64,000 nt of DNA, from the NCBI GenBank assembly GCA_016858145.1, contig JAEHOE010000130.1:1-64000 (forward strand), given 5' to 3'. Below, one piece after another: positions 30,786 to 42,850 of the stretch. Position 1 is the first letter of the stretch, and every line of letters starts with the position of its first letter. The position numbers and the translations under genes are program-made. The stretch is from Edaphochlamys debaryana (taxonomy: Eukaryota; Chlorophyta; Chlorophyceae; Chlamydomonadales). The notes under the pieces were generated by a model. It did no database searches. It had not been told where the DNA came from and saw only the letters and a list, made by a program, of their open reading frames with translations.

Positions 30786-31972
30786 GCACCGAGCGGAGCG
30801 CGCAGCAGCGCTATGGGCTGCGTCCCTGCGTCCCCCGGCTAGGGGCCTGAGGCGGCCAGCGGACGGAGGCCCGGCCAGGCTTGCGGGGTCCGCAAGTTGG
30901 CTTTGTGCCCGTCGTTAGGACTGCAGTGGCTGGAGGCAAGGAGGGAATGACTGCGCTTGGGGCGGAAGCTTGAGGCTGCTGCGGATCTGGCTGCCCCCAC
31001 AATGCGCAAGAGCCTGGGTGGTTTACTGGCTTGTGCCGCTGCACTGGGCGCGGGGGGCGTTCTGTGGGCGGATCGGAAGGCGGGGAAATAACCGGGAGTA
31101 TGCCGGGCTTGCGGTGGCGCCAGTGGCTGCGAGGGCCGGTGCCGGTAGCGTAGATACGGGATACCGAAGCTTAGTATGGGGATGGGCGAGGTCTTGATGC
31201 GGCACGGGTGGTTTGAGGTGGCCGAGGGTGCCTTATTATGCCTTGCCCTTGGGGGTGCGGAGGCCGCTCGGTGCGAGTGCGCTGACCCCGCTGTTCTTGC
31301 ATTGTGTGTTGGCGTCTTGCCTTGCATTGGGCGGCCGGACAGAGGGCATGTTGCCTAAGTGATTCGTAGACACGGTTATGCGAGGATGCGTTTGCCGTCG
31401 GACTGAAGGGGCCCGTGTGAGCAAAGCAAAATGCGCTGGGATACCGACGGGGGCGTGCAGGGCCAGGGGAATAAGGCTTGCCTGCCTTTCGAAGTCACGC
31501 CAGACAAGTTGGAGCTAGGTCCGGCACACGTGCCGAGTGCAAGCGAAGGACCGCTCGCTTCTCTGAGCCATCCAATTGCGTTTAACAGGCAGTATGTCTA
31601 GGCATGTGAGGACGACAACTCCCCCGGTAAGTGGGGGGCTCCCATACGGGCGGAAGGTTTGGACGATGTCCCGTCCAGGTGATTCCAGTGTGATAGGGCG
31701 CTGGTAGGGCAGTGCGGGGACCTCGTGCGTGGGCTGCGTGCGCGCGAGCGACGCGAGCGATGGCGGCGGCCCCTGGGTTGAGGACGAGGCTCGGGCAGCG
31801 GCGCGCGACAAACGGATTCCCCCCGCCGCCAGCAAAACCTGCAGCTGCCCTCTCTTCTGCACGCGCGCTCCTCTCCAAGAAGAGCGCCGCGCGATCTGCT
31901 CTCACAACATCAGCTGCTCTCACGCCTTGCCCCCCCTCTGCCCGTGAAACGAACACGCGCGGAGGGAGCAGC
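30786..31972. other. Intergenic region between IspH and the TRP channel gene
   Basis: IspH 3' UTR followed by the TRP promoter and 5' UTR. The frame of TRP exon 1 is open upstream to 31712 with ATGs at 31712 and 31757, so part of this could be coding. Nothing else recognised. Confidence 0.4.
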
Positions 31973-34900
31973 ATGGACCACCCCCTGCACCTTCACAGGG
32001 GTGCGGCCCGCGGCCATGCGGCGGAGCCGCTGCTGGCCGCCGCAGGCCTCTCCGCGCCGGCCGTCGAGTTCCCACGACCGCCCGTCCCTGCACCGACGCC
32101 AGCGGGGCTGCCCCTGCCGCTGCCGCCGGTGCCACCCGAGCCCCCTCCTCCCGCCGGCAACTCCAACGTCGCCCCAAAACCGCTCCCGCTGCCGCCGCCG
32201 CCCGCAAGACCCTGTCACCTGCCGCGGGCACGCGCGGCTGAGGGCAAGAGGGCCCGAGTGATAGTTCTGGCGGAGACAGCGGCAACGGCGGAGGCGGGGG
32301 CGGAGGAGGTGTGCCGGCCGCCGCCCTTGGGGCCGCGGCCTGGGCCCACACGCCCTTCGGAAGCAAGGGGCGGCGCGCTGCCTCGGACCCGGACCAGGAC
32401 GGCCCCCGCCCACGTCCCGCCACTGGTCCCAGCAGCGCACGCATTTCCCGGCGCCGGTGAGGGCGGCAGCCCCGGCAGGTGTCATGCTTCTTGCTCTCTT
32501 GGGTTCGCTTTCTCTCCACCGCCTCCGCCCGAGCCCTCCGCCCTATCGCATGCAGACCCCGCCTACGATGAGGCCTCCGACGCTGACGCCGCCGACCTGG
32601 CCGCCAGGTATGGGGCGGCCTGGCTGCGGGCGGCCCTGCCGGCGCGGTGGGCCGACCGGCGGCGGAACGCCCCGCACCCCCTGTTCGCCGTCACGGTAGG
32701 GGTGCACGGCTTGGGGAGGGCGTTGGGGGTCCCGAATCGGGCGGGGCGAGCGCGGGGAACCGTGTTGACCGGTCCCACGGGGATGGGGTTGCTGCTACCG
32801 GGCGCCGCCGCGCCGGGCGCCACCGCGAGGTCGAGATTGGGGGGCCCTGTCACGTGTCTCCGTGTCTCCATGGCCCCAACGGCTCCTGCAGGTTCGGCAC
32901 ACCACGGGCGGAGGGGAGCTGGTGCGGGCGGCGGAGCTCCGGCCGCTGCAGGTCCGTCACCACACCGGTAGCCGTGCAGTGCGTGCAGTGCAGTCCAGTA
33001 CAGAAGGGCTCCCAAGCCTGTCCATGCGTCCGGTTCCGCCCCGTTCTACCTTGCCGTACGTACGTGGTGTCGTACTCGCGTGCAGGTGGGCGCCCGGCTG
33101 TACAAGCGCGGCGACGCCTCCGTCACGGTCCTGCCGGCCTGCCTCCTGCCGCCGGGGCGGCGCCTGGTCTTCGTGCGGGCCGACAACTCGGACTGGTGGG
33201 TGGGATACCCGTCGCCCTGCCCACCCGCCCCCTCACCCTCTCTCCCCTCCTCACCGTCTCCTCCCTCTGCACCGTCTCCGCTCGACCCAATCTCTCCACC
33301 TGCCTCCCCACCCGCCCCACCCTCACCCGTTGCTTGCTGACCTGTCGCATTGCCGGTTGCACACTGCCTTAGCCCCACCCTCACCACCCGCCCCACCCTC
33401 CCAAACCTGTCCAGCCTCACCGCCCTCACCGCCCCCACAACCCTCACCACTCTCCTCCATTGTGGCACGTTTGACCCAGATGCCTGAACAGGGGTCTGCG
33501 GCGCCCCGGACGGAGATGGAGGGCCCCTGCAGGGCCTTTCCGACACGCGCCATACCCTCTCGCTCCACTCGCCCCCACACCTGACCCTATCCACCCGTCA
33601 CCCCGTCCACCTCAATCTCCCCCCCACGACCTCTACCCCAAACCCGCCTTCCCCTAAACCAACCCCCCCTGCCCCCCAAGGGGCACCATGGAGCCCCGCA
33701 GTCGTACCCACGAGTTTAGCACATACACACACACCTCCCCCCCCCCTCCCCCCCCTCGCCCCCCCTCCCCCCTCCCCCCCCAGGGGCACCATGGAGCCCC
33801 GCTACCTGACGCTCCGCTTCGCCGCCCCCGGCCGCGCCTACGTGCTCATTCAGCAGGCGCTGGCGGAGCCCAGGTGGGGGGGTGGCGGGTAAGGGTGTTG
33901 GGTCAGGCACCGTTCTGCCGCCTACAACATGCATGTCTGAGCATCGTTGGGGGCCCTGTGTATCTATGGGTCTGACCCTTTCCCTCCTGGCGGAGCCCAG
34001 GTGCGGGGGGGGGGCGGGATAGGGTGCTGGGTAAGGCACCGTTCTGACCATGGCCAACCCTGAACCCCGGGCGATGCGATGCTGCTGTTGTAGGTGGCTG
34101 CGACTCCTCTTCTCTGAGCTCAAGGACGCGGCGGGAGCCCAGGTGCGGGAGAGCCTCACCCCAGCCTAGGCCCCAGCGCACTTGTCCTGCACCCTCGCCC
34201 GCCCTCGCCCGCCCTCGCAGATGCCGGAATGCTCCCGGGCGTGTCCCAGCCTGTGCCTCGGCCGCAGACTATCGAAGTGCTCCGAGGGGCTTCGATATCC
34301 CGCCTTCACCCTCACTGCCCCTGCGCCAGCTCCCAGGCTCCCTCCCGCCCGTGCGCAGGTGCGCGTGGGCACCTCGCTGTCCACTCAGGGCCTGGGCGCA
34401 CTGCCCAACTTCCTGGCCACGGCGCGGTACGGGCGGCTGTCGGCGGACCAGATGGCGGTGTTGGTGGCCAAGCGGGTGCGTGGGGGCGGGGTGGAGGGGC
34501 GGAGGGGCGGAGGGCGGAGGGGCGGAGGGGCGGAGGGGCAAAGGGGCGGAGGGGCAGAGGGGCAGAGAGGCGGAGGGGCAAGCGCAGGCTTGTGACGGAA
34601 CCCAGTTGGGCTCTGGCCAACCTTCCTCGGTTCAACCTCCTGGTGCCCCTCCACGTGCCGCTCAACCAGTCTACTGCCCCCTTGCACGCCCTGACCCCCA
34701 CCCACCGGCACCCCCCAGGCCTGCCTGGCCGGCGAGTCCCTGACGCTGGGGGGCATGGCCTCCATTGGCATTGGCGACTTCATCTACGTGGCGGCGGTGG
34801 CGGGGGAGGCGGGGGAGGGCGTGGGGGGAGAGGCGGTGGCGGGGGAGGCGGAGGAGGCCGTGGGGGGAGAAGCGGCGGAGGCGGCCCTGGGACCACCGCC

Positions 34901-37900
34901 AGTGGAAGCAGAGGTGGCCGGGGCGGCTGGGGCGGCTGGGGCGGCTGGGGCCGCAGCGGTGGCCGGGGAGGCGCCAGCACCGGCACCGGCAGCAGACGCT
35001 GCCGCCTTTGATGGGCCAGCCGCAGCCGCAGCAACTGCAGCCGGCGAGGGCAGCTGGGGCGGGGGCCCGCCTGCGCCGCCCCACCCTGGCACACCCCCCA
35101 CAGCCCTGGAGCCGGCTGGCGCCTCCGGTACGCACCCGGCTGCAACTGCTGCCGCGCACCCACACCCGCACGTGGAGCAGCAGAGGCCGGGCCCCGCCCC
35201 CCCCGGCGCTCCGCTGTCTCCCCCCCGGGTGGTGCCCCGTGTGGACACGCGGGGGCTGGTGGACGCGGGGGAGTGGAGGGCTCGAATGGTCCACGCCGTA
35301 CGGAGGAACCGGCTGGAGGAGGTCCGGGCGCTGCTGGGGGCGGGTGAGCGGGCCGGGCGGTGGATCGATCGTTGTCGTGCGTCTTGCTACCTGCTGGATT
35401 CTAAGCAACGGCGAGCGAGTGGACCTGGCATGCTGACCAGGAGCCGATGGGGGCGCACGCAGAACGTCCCCTCATTCCCCTAACGCACGTCCCCGACCGA
35501 CTTGTGTGGCTCATTGGGCCCGATACCCAGCGCTTCGCCCCCCTCCCTCCGCTTGCCCGCACAACACCCCCACCCCCGAACGCAGAGGCGTGGCTGCGCC
35601 GCGCTCCCGGCGTCGACCTAGTCACGTGGCTCCCCCCCGAACCCCCCACGGCCCCCTGGCCACTTCACGCGGGCCACCCCTACCCCTATCCTCCCGGGCC
35701 TGGCGCCGCCACTGGGGCCGGCGCCTGGGCCCACGCCGGCGCTTGGGACTCTCTCTGGGATGACCCCGACCCAACACACCGGTCGGGAGGCGGCTGGGGC
35801 GGAAGCGGCGGGGGCGGAATCTGGGGCAGCGGAGGCGGCGGAGGCATGGGAGGTGGAGGGACTCCGGCCCTGGCGACCGACGTGGCGGCGGCGGCCCGCA
35901 ACACGGCCCTGCTGGCGCTGCTGGCGGCGGAGTGCGGAGCGGGGCTGAGCCGGCGCGGGCTGCGGGTGCTGGTGCGCAAGTGGGAGGACGTACCGCAGCG
36001 GTACGGCGGCGCGCAGGTACGGTACGGCTCCGTTGGGTTTGGATACGGCTCCGTACGGCTGACTGAACGATGCCGTACCCACGTGGAGGCGGACGTGGAG
36101 GCTTTCCGGTCTCCGCTGAGCCTTTCACCTCCGTGTGCCGTACCGCTGCCCCCTCCCCCCCTCCGCCCCAGGGCCTGCTGGCGGGTCTGGTGCTGCGCAG
36201 CCCCCGGCCGCTGGCGGTGGTGGGGTGCGTGCTGTCGGCGCTGCGCTGGGAGGCGGGGCTGCGGGAGGCGGGGCAGGCCTACTGCTCCGCGGAGCTGCGC
36301 GCGGCGGCGCAGCGGTTCAGGGCCTGCCAGGTGCGTCCTCTCCATCCGCCATCCGGCATTCCGTCCCTTGCATTACCCAATCCTCTACTTGCAGTGCAAG
36401 CTTGTCTTCGTACCGATACGCCATAACCCTCCGCCGCGGTGCTGCCTCCCCCACACCCCCACAGCTCCAGCTCCTAGCCGCCTTACCCGACGCCCCGCCG
36501 GGGCTGCAAGCCGCTGCCGCCGTCCGCACCGCCGCCCCCGCCCCCTGCTGCCGCGCCCCCGCCAGCGCCCGCCTGCGCCGGCCGTCCTCCCTGGCCGCCG
36601 CCTGCGCCTCCGCCGCCTTCTCCACCTCCCCCACCGCCGCCGCCGTGCCCCCCGCCGCCCGGCTCGCCTGGCTGGCTGCCGTGCTGGACCCCCCGCCCCC
36701 GCCCCGCCCCCGCCCCGGCCCCGTGCTGCTGGAGGAGGCCTCCCCCGTGCGCCTGGCCTTCGAGGACAGGGACGTACGCTTCATGGCGGCGCCCGTGGCG
36801 GAGGGGTACACGCGGCAGAAGTGGTGAGACCGGGATGCGGTGGTGTAACGACGGAGTTGCTACCTCCTCAAAAGGCCTCCTAGGATGTTCCTGGTGGGTG
36901 GACGAGGTGCAGCTGCGGCCGTGGCACCATGGTGCTCCTCCCCCTACCGGGCCTCCTTACCCCATCCCCCCACGCAGGGAGAGGGTAGGTCAGCGTCTGC
37001 CCTCAACCTGCGCCTCACCTTCTTCGCACCTCCCCTTCCCATTTCAGGCTAGGTCGCGACTTCCTGGCCATGACCAGCCGCTCTCTATCTCTCCTTCCCC
37101 CCTCCGTCGCCCTCCCGTGTCCCCCTCGCCCTCTCCCCCTCCCCCTCTGCCCCTCTCCCCCTCTGCCCCCAACGCCCCTTGCAGGCTGGGCCGCGACTTC
37201 CTGGCCATGACCAGCCGCTCGGGCAGCCGCGAGCTGACCCCGCTGGACCCCCTGCTGGCGCACACCATTGTGCGGCGCCTGGGCCTGGCGGGGCGGGGCC
37301 CGGCCTTCGCGGCGCTGCAGGGGGCGCTGCGGCTCTGGTTCCTTGCGGCCATAGCGCCCGGGCCCTTCCTGGCCAGCCCCCGCGGGCGGTGGTGGGCGCA
37401 GCTCGTGTGCCTCGTCGCCTTCATAACGCTCGTCACCGTGGTGGGTTGGGCTGGGATGGGTTGGGCTGGCCCCCGTTTTAAGTTCCGCCACTTACCACAT
37501 CTCAATCCACCCGCCCCACACAGTACTCCCAGCTGCTCCTGGGGGTCGATCTGGACAGCCGCCCCCAGATCGCGGCCATCGCGGGCTCCTCGGTGGTCTT
37601 CTGCGGGGGCTGCCTGGTGGAGGCGGCGGAGGCGGCTGCGGGGGGGAGCGGCCGCAGCGGCTCAGAGTGGGTGCGGAAGGGTCGGTGTGTGAAGGGCGGC
37701 TCGCATGAGCCGGGGAGTCGTAGGCGCGTCTTCGGGATGAGGGCCTCGACTGTCACCCCGACACGGGTCGGTCTTCCCCTCCCCTTTCCCCCCCAGGTTT
37801 GTGTTTCGCTCCCGTCTGGCGACCGGCGTGCTGGCGTGCGAGGCCGTGCTGTGCGGCCTGGGGCTCACGGTGCTGACGTGGATGGCGGGCGGCCTGACGC

Positions 37901-40900
37901 TCGTCCCATCAGTCATGGAGGCGATCCTCATGGCGGCCTCGGCGGCGGCCATCGGGCTGTGGGTGCAGGTACGGCGGGCCGTACGGCGCATGCGTAGCCC
38001 GTGCTGCTTACGTGTCGCCTCTACCCCCCGCCCTCCTGGACCCTGCCGCCACCCGTACCTCCCAGTGCGCCCCCGACCCATCACCCCCCAGCTCGCCCTG
38101 ACCCCGACCCTGCTGTCTCCATCGCCCCAACGCTTGTGCTTGACCCGCGGCCACCCTGCTTCCCACTCACGGCTCCATGCGGCTCCTCGTGGTGCGACCT
38201 TCGTTGTTCAACCTCAAAGCCCTCCCCTCATCCCCTCCCCCTTTCACCTCCCCCACCCCCCTCCGCCCGCAGTTGCTCCTGACCCTGGTGCCCCTCTTCC
38301 CCCGCCTGGGCTCCCTCCTGGCCACCCTGGGCGCAATGGCGGGGGACCTGGCCGCCTTCGCACTGCCCTTCGCGGCCGCCACCCTGGCCTTCGCGGCGGC
38401 CCTGGCGGCGGTGTACCGGGCCTTCCCGGGCTGCGGGTGGGCCTGGCATGGGCCTTTTCCGGGCCTGGTGTGGGCCTGGTGTGGGGGCCTGAGCGTGGCC
38501 TGGTCCCGGGCTGGGGGGGGGCTGGGGGGGGCCTGGTGCTCCCTAACCTTCTGCCGCGCCGCACCCCACCCCCCGCCCCGCCCCTGCAGCTTTGAGTCCA
38601 TACCCGAGGCGGTGTTGTCCCTCTTCTCCGCCTTCCTGGGCACATTCGACCTCAGCACGTGGTGGGGCATGCCTTGTGGGGGACGGAGCGGGAACGAACT
38701 GCCGACCCCGACTGCCCAGCGTCCCACGTCCCAGGTCTCACGTCACCCCACGTTTTATGCCCACCTGACGCGTATACGGCCTGCGGCCCCGGCCCTCCTT
38801 GCCGCCCCCCCGCCCCCCCCCCAGGTCCGCCATGCCCACCCCCGCCACCCGCTCCTACGGCCGCCTGCTGCTGGTGGCCTACCTGGTGCTGGGGAACATA
38901 CTGCTGGCAAACCTGCTCATAGGTGGGGATGAGTCACAGGCATGATGAGTCAGAGGCATGATACATGCTGGGGATCGGAAGGCACCCGGGGCTCTGGGGT
39001 CCTGCTGAGCCGCCGGGACCCGCAGCCTGCCCCATACCCCTTGCCTCCCTCTCAACTCCCTGCACCCCCTTCCCCCCCCTCCCCAGCCATCATCAGCTAC
39101 CGCTACCGGCCCGAGCGGGTGGCGGCGGAGGCGGTGTTCGGTCTGGCGCAGGTGGTGGACGCAATGCAGCTGCAGGTCGGGGGGGGGAGAAGAGGGGGTT
39201 CCATGGGGGGCCTATCCTCATAGCCCCTAAGGGCGTGGCGCCGGGGACGTGCCCGGGCTCTGTTGCACAGCGCCATGTGGACTCGACGCCGCTTGTCAGC
39301 CGTGCCCCTGCGTACCACGCTCCACCTCCACCGTCCCCGTCCACCTTTCCTTTCTGCCTGCCTGTGTCTTGACACGGGGGACCATGCCACGCTCCACCCC
39401 CACACGTCTCCACGTGTCCGCCCGTGTGCCCCCCCCCCACCCCTCACACGCACGCAGGTGGACCGCCACGCCGTGTGCTCCCCGCTGTGCCTGCTGGCCG
39501 CCCCCGCCCGCCGCCTGGTCCCCAGCGGCTCCCGACCAGCGGTCCACTACCACACGCTCTACCGCTGGGGCCTGCCGCCGCTGGAGGGACACCCGCAGGC
39601 GCGTGCGCGCGCCGCCACGTGCACCGCCCCACCCCCACCCCACCGCCCCTAGCCCCACCCGCTCCCTCGCTCAGCGCCCTTCGCTTGCTGTTACCGTGTG
39701 TAGCTATGTGTGACCATTTCCCCCCCGGTTCACCCTCCCCCTCCCCTTCCCCCCCAGGTGGCCCCCCACACCGCGCGTGTGCCCACGGGCGGCGCCGCCG
39801 TGGCCCCCCTGCTGCTGCACCTCACCCTGCACCCCCTGATCCTGGCCGCGGCCCTGGTAGGGGCATGGCTCCACGCCCCCCTGGCGGTGGCCCACTACGT
39901 CCACTCCGGACACCGCCGCACCCGGGAGGCGGTGCGAGCGGCGCGGGCCTGCCAGCAGGGTGCAGCCGAGGCCGCCGCCGCCGCTGCAGCCGCAGGAGAA
40001 GCTGCAGAGGCGGCGCGCGAGAAGGAGCAGGTGGAAGCGGCGGCGTGGGGGGCTCAGCGAGGGGCGCAGAAGCGGCCGGCGGGTGCCTCGACGGCGGAGG
40101 GCCCTTTGACGGCGCCGCCGCCGCCGCTACCGCCGAAGGTCCCTGCGCAGCCGCCGCTGCCCAAGCCTGCCGCCGGGCAGCCGCCGCCGCCGCCTCACAC
40201 GCCGTCGCTGCACGATCCTCCCGGTCTGCCCTGCTCACCGTTTGCCCGGCCCTCCGGAGCTCCCCCCGTCCCACCGCCGCTGGGGACGGGGGGCGGGCGC
40301 CCGGCCGCCGCAGACGGCGACCCCCGCGGCCCTTCGCATCGGGGGCCGCAGGCCGCCGCCGCCGCCGCCGCCGCCGGGGTTGAGCAGCGAGGGCTTGGGG
40401 CTGCAGTCCCCCCGCTGCAGCCCAGCTGCGCCCCAGGCCAGAAGGGTCTGTATCAGGGGGGCGAATTCGGATTCGGAGCAGCTGGGCCCGCTGGATCCAC
40501 GGGACTGCTTGGATCCGCGGGGTCCGGTGGGGGGCTGTCCTTTGGCACGCTGTCACACCTCGCCAGCGGCGGCAGCCCCTGGGGCAGCGGGGAGTGGAGC
40601 GAGGCGGCGGCGCGTGGGGCCAGCGGCGGCTGGCGGCAAGCGCCCTGGCCTCTGAGGGTGAGTGCTGTGCTTCTGCAGGGGTCTCGCTGGCAGATAGACA
40701 GATAGACAGATAGACCGATAGCTAGACAGATGCATGATGATGGCGTTGACCCCAACCCGCTGGCCGCTAGGCGTACTGCGTTGATGTCGGCCCCACATGC
40801 GAATCCTGTTCCCGCACGCAGGGCCTGGTCTCCCTCGCGCGGCGGCTGGCGCAGTTGGCGATCAGTGCCGTACTGGGTACGGCGCTGTACTGCGTGCTCT

Positions 40901-42731
40901 TGGGGCCCATCATGCTCACGGCGTACGGCTTGTACTGCTGGGCCGCCTGCGTGGTGCTCGCCGCCTACTCCGTGCTGTACGAGCCTGCCGTGCGCACGGC
41001 GGCCGCCCTCCGACGCCTCCGGCACTGGATCCGTCAAATAACGAAATCCCAGCTCCTGCCCTGGATCCAGAATCCGATAGCAGATCATGGCCGGTTGCCG
41101 CCGCAAGGCGTGCCTGACGACTTGGGACGTGGGAAAGCTGGCGCCGTTGCCACCCCACCGCTGAGCCCGACGGGAGTCCCTAGTAAGGCACAGCCGCCTC
41201 CGCAGCGGCCGCGCCGGCCCGTGTCGCCCTCAGAGACCGTGCAGCGCTGGAGCGGCGTGGCGGGCGAGGCGTGGCGGGTGGGTGGGTGGGTGGGTGGGAG
41301 CGTGCGCGCGTGCTTCCATGACGCGGGGAGGGGCAGGCCCGAGCGTGGCCAGGGGCCAGGGGTACCGTGCCCGCTCCTTGCTTCTAGCGCCCTGCCCTGC
41401 ATGCCCTTTTGAGGCCCTGCCCTGCATGCCCTAGCGCCCTGCCCTGCATGCCCTTTGAGGCCCTGCCCTGCATGCCCTAGCGCCCTGCCCTGCATGCCCT
41501 TTGAGGCCCTGCCCTGCATGCCCTAGCGCCCTGCCCTGCATGCCCTTTGAGGCCCTGCCCTGCATGCCCTAGCGCCCTGCCCTGCATGCCCTTTGCCCGA
41601 GGCCGCCCACCCTTTTGCCTCCCCTCCCACCTTGCCCGCTGCCCCGCCCTCGTCCTTTCACCTAGCCAGGCCGCCGCGTCCGGCGCTCGCTACCTTACCC
41701 GCGCCCAGGTCGAGGCGGCCGTGGGGGCCGCCTTCGGAGACCTCCCCTGCGTCCGCCACCTGGGCCTAGTCCTCGGGCCCCCCTGCACCGCCCCCCACGG
41801 CACGCTCCGCACGCCCCCTGCGCCCCAACGGCGACGCCGCCGGGAGCACCACCCGCTGGGCAGCAGTGCTCGGCGGTATCTGCTGGGGCACCCGCACCCG
41901 CACCAGCGCCGCAGCACAGCTGGGGCTGCAGCCCCCTGCTGTCCACGTACCTCAGCCTGGGCAGCGCCGGCAGCAGCTCCTGCTGCGGCCCCAGCCCCAG
42001 CCCGGCGGCGGCGGCGGCGCCTGCTGGCGGCGGCCGAGGGCTGCCCACGGCGACCGTATTCCCGGCTGCCCTAGCCCTGGCAGGTGCCCCCGGCAGCAGC
42101 ACCGGCGGCGGAGGTGGCGGCGGTGGAGGTGGAGGCGGCGGAGGTGGCGGCGGTGGAGGTGGGGGCGGCGGAGGTGGCGGCGGCGGAGGTGGCGGCGGTG
42201 GAGGTGGAGGTGGGGGCGGGGCGGGGGCTGCTCAGGCCCCAGGCGCTGGCAACGCCACGACAGCCGCCACGGGCGAAGGGGGCTTCTTAGCGGCGGGGTC
42301 GGGGGCGGCGGGTGGTGGAGGGCCTGTGATGGGAGCGGGCGGTGGCGGTGACGGTGGCGGTGGCGGGGCTGGAGGGCGAGACGGGGGTTCAGGCGGGGAG
42401 CTCGCCGCCCAAGCGCGGCAGGTGAGCGAGGGGGGGTTGGGGGGGGGGCACGGCGGCCTTGGTACGAAGGGCATACAAGGGGGAAGATCAGCAGCACGCG
42501 CTGTGACCACTCCCTCCTCGCCAAACCGCCGCACAAGCCCTTCCGGCCTGCAAGGCCCCGTGCGCCCCCAGCCCCTCTCCCTACCTCCCTGCCTCACTCT
42601 CTCCTGCCACCCCCTCCGCCCCTTCTGTCCCTCAGATGCGGGCGCACATCGCGGCCCTCTCGCAGCAGCTGGAGCGCCTGGTGGCGGCGGCGGAGGGGGA
42701 GGGCCTGGCGGAGGCGGGGGTGGGACAATGA
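31973..42731 (+). CDS. TRP-type cation channel, large, with post-pore hydrophobic segments
   Basis: Exons 31973-32456, 32556-32695, 32892-32951, 33086-33195, 33784-33873, 34094-34142, 34359-34475, 34719-35343, 35586-36016, 36172-36330, 36465-36823, 37185-37440, 37524-37666, 37797-37968, 38273-38436, 38590-38658, 38825-38922, 39087-39175, 39458-39598, 39758-40657, 40822-41277, 41670-42421, 42636-42731; nearly 1990 residues. Pro-rich N-terminus; an ankyrin-like piece (AVRRNRLEEVRALLGAG, about 540-558); about six membrane helices from about 940; pore helix SIPEAVLSLFSAFLGTFDL (about 1122); S6 VLGNILLANLLIAIISYRY, the TRP-family S6 signature. Two further hydrophobic stretches follow (about 1270-1290 and 1566-1610), then a Gly-rich tail and a short coiled coil. 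In algae TRP channels act in flagellar and mechanosensory Ca2+ entry; its exact role is unknown. Exon 41670-42421 changes frame inside; one missing base (near 41775-41830) would repair it. The exon after 39757 follows a GC donor at 39599. The start is uncertain. Confidence 0.78.
33671..33803 (+). repeat. Junction echo: TRP exon 5 acceptor copied upstream
   Basis: The exon start GGGGCACCATGGAGCCCCGC (real at 33781-33803) is present at 33679-33699, preceded by CAAG rather than CAG, then diverges. Confidence 0.8.
33860..34047 (+). repeat. Tandem duplication across the TRP exon 5 donor
   Basis: CTGGCGGAGCCCAGGTG plus about 40 intron bases ending GGCACCGTTCTG (33860-33918) are repeated at 33987-34047 with indels in the G-runs. 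Confidence 0.8.
37044..37220 (+). repeat. Junction echo: TRP exon 12 acceptor and start copied upstream
   Basis: TTTCAG plus 35 bases of exon 12 (encoding LGRDFLAMTSRS) occur at 37044-37083, ahead of the real copy at 37181-37220. The upstream copy has a proper acceptor; used alone it keeps the frame for 13 codons and then enters intron sequence. Confidence 0.85.
40690..40731 (+). repeat. (GATA/GACA)n-like microsatellite in a TRP intron
   Basis: An imperfect run of AGATAGAC units just after the donor of the intron 40658-40821. Confidence 0.85.
41387..41593 (+). repeat. 46-bp minisatellite in a TRP intron
   Basis: About four and a half copies of a 46-base unit, itself two half-units each containing CCCTGCCCTGCATGCCCT and separated alternately by TTTGAGG and AGCG. 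The unit is almost perfectly conserved between copies. Confidence 0.9.
42104..42220 (+). repeat. Coding glycine-triplet repeat in the TRP C-terminal tail
   Basis: GGC/GGA/GGT triplets in short higher-order units encode an almost pure polyglycine tract in the channel's C-terminal tail. In the other two frames it would read Ala/Val/Glu or Arg/Trp. Confidence 0.7.
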
Positions 42732-42850
42732 AGGCGGCTGGAGCACCAGCCACCAGCCGCCAGCAGGTGGCGGCGGTGGGGGCAGCGGCGGCAGCGGTGT
42801 GGGAGCGGTGGGGGCCGCTGGAGTGCCTGGTGGCGGCGGCGGAAGGGGGG
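42666..42850 (+). repeat. Diverged copy of the last TRP exon downstream of the stop
   Basis: The terminal-exon stretch encoding QQLERLVAAAEG (42666-42705) reappears at 42816-42850 with substitutions, beyond the stop codon at 42731. Confidence 0.65.

Noticed and set aside
31712..31972. TRP start at 31712 or 31757
   Set aside because: The frame is open, but the sequence is of low complexity and no support distinguishes it from 5' UTR; kept as an alternative only.
37044..37083. An alternative TRP exon 12 starting at 37050
   Set aside because: It has a good acceptor, but after 13 codons it runs into intron sequence without a fitting donor; treated as a junction echo.
38590..39175. Polycystin-2 identity for the channel
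   Set aside because: No polycystin extracellular (TOP) domain between S1 and S2, and the NLLIAIIS S6 end with ankyrin-like N-terminus fits other TRP classes better.
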